From the NCBI GenBank assembly GCA_015222295.1, contig JADFUZ010000066.1:1-6927 (forward strand): a DNA stretch of 6,927 nucleotides, given 5' to 3'. Both the position numbers and the translations under genes were made by a program. Position 1 is the stretch's first letter. Every line of letters starts with the position of its first letter. The notes below the pieces were generated by a model. That model searched no databases. It was not told the origin of the DNA and worked only from the letters and a program-made list of their open reading frames with translations. This document shows, one piece after another, positions 5,481 to 6,927 of the stretch. This stretch comes from Chloroflexota bacterium. GTDB taxonomy: Bacteria; Chloroflexota; Dehalococcoidia; GIF9; AB-539-J10.

Positions 5481-6927
5481 ATGAAGACTTATCTACCGCC
5501 GAAGTTCCTCGTAGAAAGGGATGCATCTCGATGTATCCAGTGCCAGGTTTGCGTCAATCAATGCAGCTTCGAGGTGCACTACTACGATGCCGACGACGAT
5601 GAGGTGAGAAGCCACGAGGAAAACTGTGTTGGCTGCCATCGTTGCGTGATCTTCTGTCCTACCAATGCCGTGAACGTCAGGAGAAACACTCTCGATTACA
5701 GGGACAACTATAACTGGCGTCCTGAGGTAATTGAAGACATCATCAAGCAAGCTGAGACTGGCGGTGTACTCCTTACCGGCATGGGCAATGACAAAGGCCA
5801 GCGTATCTACTGGGACTCTCTAGTTCTGAATGCCAGCCAAGTTACGAATCCTTCCATTGATCCACTACGTGAGCCTATGGAGCTTACCACCTACCTCGGT
5901 CGCAAACCGGACAGGGTCGAGGTCAGGAAGGGTTCCGTTAGCTTGAAGACCGAGCTAGACCCTCAAGTCAAGCTGGATCTGCCAGTGATGTTCTCCGCCA
6001 TGTCCTATGGAGCAGTAAGCCTCAATGTTCAAGAGTCCCTGGCCCGGGCTGCTACTGAGGCTGGCACCCTGTGGAATACTGGTGAAGGTGGACTTCATCA
6101 CAAGCTGTACAAATACGGCAGCAACACCGTAGTACAGGTGGCCTCTGGAAGGTTCGGAGTACACCCCGATTACCTGGATGCTGCCAGAGTGGTTGAGATC
6201 AAGATCGGACAGGGGGCCAAGCCCGGCATCGGGGGGCACCTTCCTGGAGAGAAAGTCAGCTCTGACGTATCGATGACTCGAATGATTCCCGCAGGAACGG
6301 ATGCCCTCTCCCCGGCGCCACAACACGACATCTACTCCATCGAAGATCTGGCCCAGTTGGTCTATGCTCTGAAGGAAGCTACAGACTACACCAAGCCGGT
6401 GTCGGTGAAAATAGCTGCCGTCCACAACTCGGCGGCTATCGCCAGCGGTATGGTCAGGGCTGGAGCTGACATCATAGTCCTCGACGGACTACGCGGGTCT
6501 ACCGGCGCTGCACCCAAGGTCATACGCGACAATGTGGGTATTCCCATCGAGATGGCTCTTGCTTCGGTGGATGCGCGTCTGAGACAGGAAGGCATTCGCA
6601 ATCAAGCATCAATCGTGATTGCTGGCGGAATCAGGAACAGCAGCGATGTCGCCAAGGCCATCGCCATCGGCGCCGACGCTGTCTATATTGCCACTGCGGC
6701 TCTAATGGCTCTGGGGTGTACCTGCTGCCAGCAGTGTCATACTGGCAAATGCGCCTGGGGTATCTGCACCAGTGACCCTGCTCTTACCAAAAGGGTCAAC
6801 CCTGACATTGGGGCCAGGCGCCTGGCAAACCTCCTCCGTGCCTGGAGCATTGAGTTGAAGGACATACTGGGCGGCATGGGTATCAACGCTCTGGAGAGTC
6901 TACGCGGCAACAGACTGCAGCTAAGGG
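5481..6927 (+). CDS. gltB: Ferredoxin-fused FMN-binding glutamate synthase subunit (partial, 3' end beyond right edge)
   Basis: This is the FMN/iron-sulfur subunit of archaeal-type glutamate synthase, where 2-oxoglutarate plus ammonia is reduced to glutamate. The 482 visible residues start with a 2[4Fe-4S] ferredoxin domain: C18-x2-C21-x2-C24-x3-C28 and C49-x2-C52-x2-C55-x3-C59-P. After a linker, the FMN TIM barrel runs from about residue 150: MSYGAVS, NTGEGG (Glu202), QVASGRFGV, GQGAKPGIGGHLPGEKV (Lys247), HDIYSIEDLAQL, SVKI (Lys310) and DGLRGSTGAAP. Near the end, C413-x5-C419-x4-C424 matches the 3Fe-4S motif of classical glutamate synthases, with extra Cys415, Cys416 and Cys429. The family is around 500 residues, so only a short tail is probably missing. 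The N-terminal glutaminase and C-terminal GXGXG domains of full-length GltB are absent; the former is the gene two upstream, the latter is not in the window. The DGLRGSTGAAP motif is nearer archaeal GltB and N-methylglutamate synthase MgsC than SGHDGGTGASP of bacterial GltB, so another amine product cannot be excluded. Confidence 0.9.
   Translation, partial: MKTYLPPKFLVERDASRCIQCQVCVNQCSFEVHYYDADDDEVRSHEENCVGCHRCVIFCPTNAVNVRRNTLDYRDNYNWRPEVIEDIIKQAETGGVLLTGMGNDKGQRIYWDSLVLNASQVTNPSIDPLREPMELTTYLGRKPDRVEVRKGSVSLKTELDPQVKLDLPVMFSAMSYGAVSLNVQESLARAATEAGTLWNTGEGGLHHKLYKYGSNTVVQVASGRFGVHPDYLDAARVVEIKIGQGAKPGIGGHLPGEKVSSDVSMTRMIPAGTDALSPAPQHDIYSIEDLAQLVYALKEATDYTKPVSVKIAAVHNSAAIASGMVRAGADIIVLDGLRGSTGAAPKVIRDNVGIPIEMALASVDARLRQEGIRNQASIVIAGGIRNSSDVAKAIAIGADAVYIATAALMALGCTCCQQCHTGKCAWGICTSDPALTKRVNPDIGARRLANLLRAWSIELKDILGGMGINALESLRGNRLQLR

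Noticed and set aside
5955..6425. Minus-strand 156-codon open frame opposite the FMN glutamate synthase
   Set aside because: It is a shadow of the FMN barrel coding sequence, whose motifs are unmistakable on the plus strand.

Overview
The window looks like a piece of a bacterial chromosome of middling-to-high GC, from an organism with anaerobic-style redox enzymes. The evidence is a four-cluster polyferredoxin, a split archaeal-type glutamate synthase and a NirB-like flavoprotein, combined with bacterial promoter elements, Shine-Dalgarno sites and frequent GTG/TTG starts. This gene mix recalls Chloroflexota (Dehalococcoidia-like) or other strict anaerobes. That placement is a guess from family resemblance, not something the sequence proves.

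Layout. Positions 1-757 on the minus strand hold the amidase half of a glutamine-dependent NAD+ synthetase (nadE), whose C-terminal part lies off the left edge. Positions 758-1043 are a divergent control region: an extended -10 for nadE, a GC-rich hairpin in its leader, and a good sigma70-type promoter facing right with a perfect 7-bp inverted repeat at its predicted start point. From 1044 to the right edge six genes read rightwards as one tight operon: 4x[4Fe-4S] ferredoxin (TTG start), hisH, a NirB/rubredoxin-reductase-like FAD/NAD(P) oxidoreductase, a class II glutamine amidotransferase, hisF, and the ferredoxin-fused FMN subunit of a glutamate synthase, cut by the right edge. Junctions are 4-nt or 1-nt overlaps or gaps of 5 to about 23 nt, so translational coupling is likely.

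How the genes may work together. The class II amidotransferase and the FMN/FeS protein are two of the three parts of a disassembled (archaeal-type) glutamate synthase; the GXGXG part is not in the window and could lie downstream. The usual GltD reductase is absent, and the polyferredoxin and NirB-like flavoprotein are the obvious candidates for supplying electrons. HisH and HisF are catalytically complete imidazole-glycerol-phosphate synthase subunits, but no other histidine gene is present and they are separated by two redox/amidotransfer genes. The unifying theme is use of the glutamine amide nitrogen: three unrelated glutaminase folds (nitrilase-type in NadE, class I triad in HisH, class II Ntn in the amidotransferase) are encoded within 7 kb. 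No RNA genes, mobile elements, CRISPR arrays or terminators were seen.
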